A stretch of DNA of 5,929 nt from NCBI GenBank assembly GCA_937900165.1, contig CALCCX010000491.1, positions 1-5,929 of the forward strand, read 5' to 3'. This document shows positions 5,890 through 5,929 of this stretch, one piece after another; the first letter of the stretch is position 1; each line of letters begins with the position of its first letter. Source of the DNA: an uncultured Acidimicrobiia bacterium. GTDB taxonomy: Bacteria; Actinomycetota; Acidimicrobiia; Spongiisociales; Spongiisociaceae. The notes below the pieces were generated by a model. It was not told the DNA's origin, ran no database searches, and saw only the letters and a program-made list of their open reading frames with translations. The position numbers were made by a program, and so were the translations under genes.

Positions 5890-5929
5890 AGATCGGAAGA
5901 GCGTCGGGTAGGGAAAGAGTGTAGAACCC
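5890..5929 (-). other. Illumina adapter read-through, reverse complement (contamination)
   Basis: agatcggaagagcgtcg at 5890-5906 and the following bases match the reverse complement of the P5 / Read 1 adapter, with one mismatch in the first 33 bases (G for T at 5907) and two more in the last few (ending gaaccc rather than gatctc). The genomic insert ends at 5889. Together with 52-84 it makes a false terminal inverted repeat. Confidence 0.96.

Noticed and set aside
5204..5911. Plus-strand open frame of 235 codons near the right edge
   Set aside because: It is antisense to the well-supported GH130 gene and runs into adapter sequence.

Overview
The window is one linear assembly fragment of GC-rich bacterial DNA, capped at both ends by Illumina adapter sequence. 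The left adapter fills 27-84 and follows a T-rich stub. An imperfect reverse-complement copy of the same adapter fills 5890-5929. Only about 85-5889 is biological. The adapters form an artificial terminal inverted repeat and must not be read as transposon or linear-replicon ends. High GC with G/C-rich third codon positions, two GTG genes placed directly behind TANNNT-type -10 boxes (leaderless starts), and an actinobacterial-looking proC / membrane protein / PspA cluster suggest an actinomycete-type organism, perhaps Acidimicrobiia or a relative. This placement is an inference.

Layout: a short unassigned stretch (85-261); a uridine kinase (udk, + strand, 262-942); converging on it with a 1-bp gap, a membrane-anchored or exported DUF3179 protein (- strand, 944-1969); then, divergently from a 61-bp intergenic region, proC (2031-2852), a membrane protein with an extracytoplasmic domain and a helical cytoplasmic region (2849-4114, ATGA overlap with proC), and pspA (4180-4893). 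A strong hairpin (4952-4982) separates pspA from a converging GH130-family glycoside phosphorylase gene (- strand, 5021 to the edge) whose N-terminus is lost at the adapter junction.

The main discovery candidate is the DUF3179 gene. Its frame is interrupted by a TGA (1589-1591) exactly where the family has the first Cys of its TxCPLCGTA motif. The protein resumes in the same frame as P-I-C-A-T-A and runs through the rest of the domain. Thirteen nucleotides after the UGA lies a perfect inverted repeat, cggcgaugg-u-ccaucgccg, which folds into a stem-loop with a GGUC-containing apical loop. That is the position and loop character of a bacterial SECIS element. The simplest reading is a selenoprotein: a 341-residue DUF3179 protein with a Sec127-Pro-Ile-Cys130 redox motif, probably outside the cytoplasmic membrane. 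I do not recall DUF3179 being an established selenoprotein family, but I could not search.

A second notable point is the membrane-protein gene at 2849-4114. Third-position GC indicates that the true coding frame is shifted by +1 for about 120-140 bases (about 3704-3824), starting just after a run of six C. This suggests two compensating indels, from sequencing or assembly error or from real decay.
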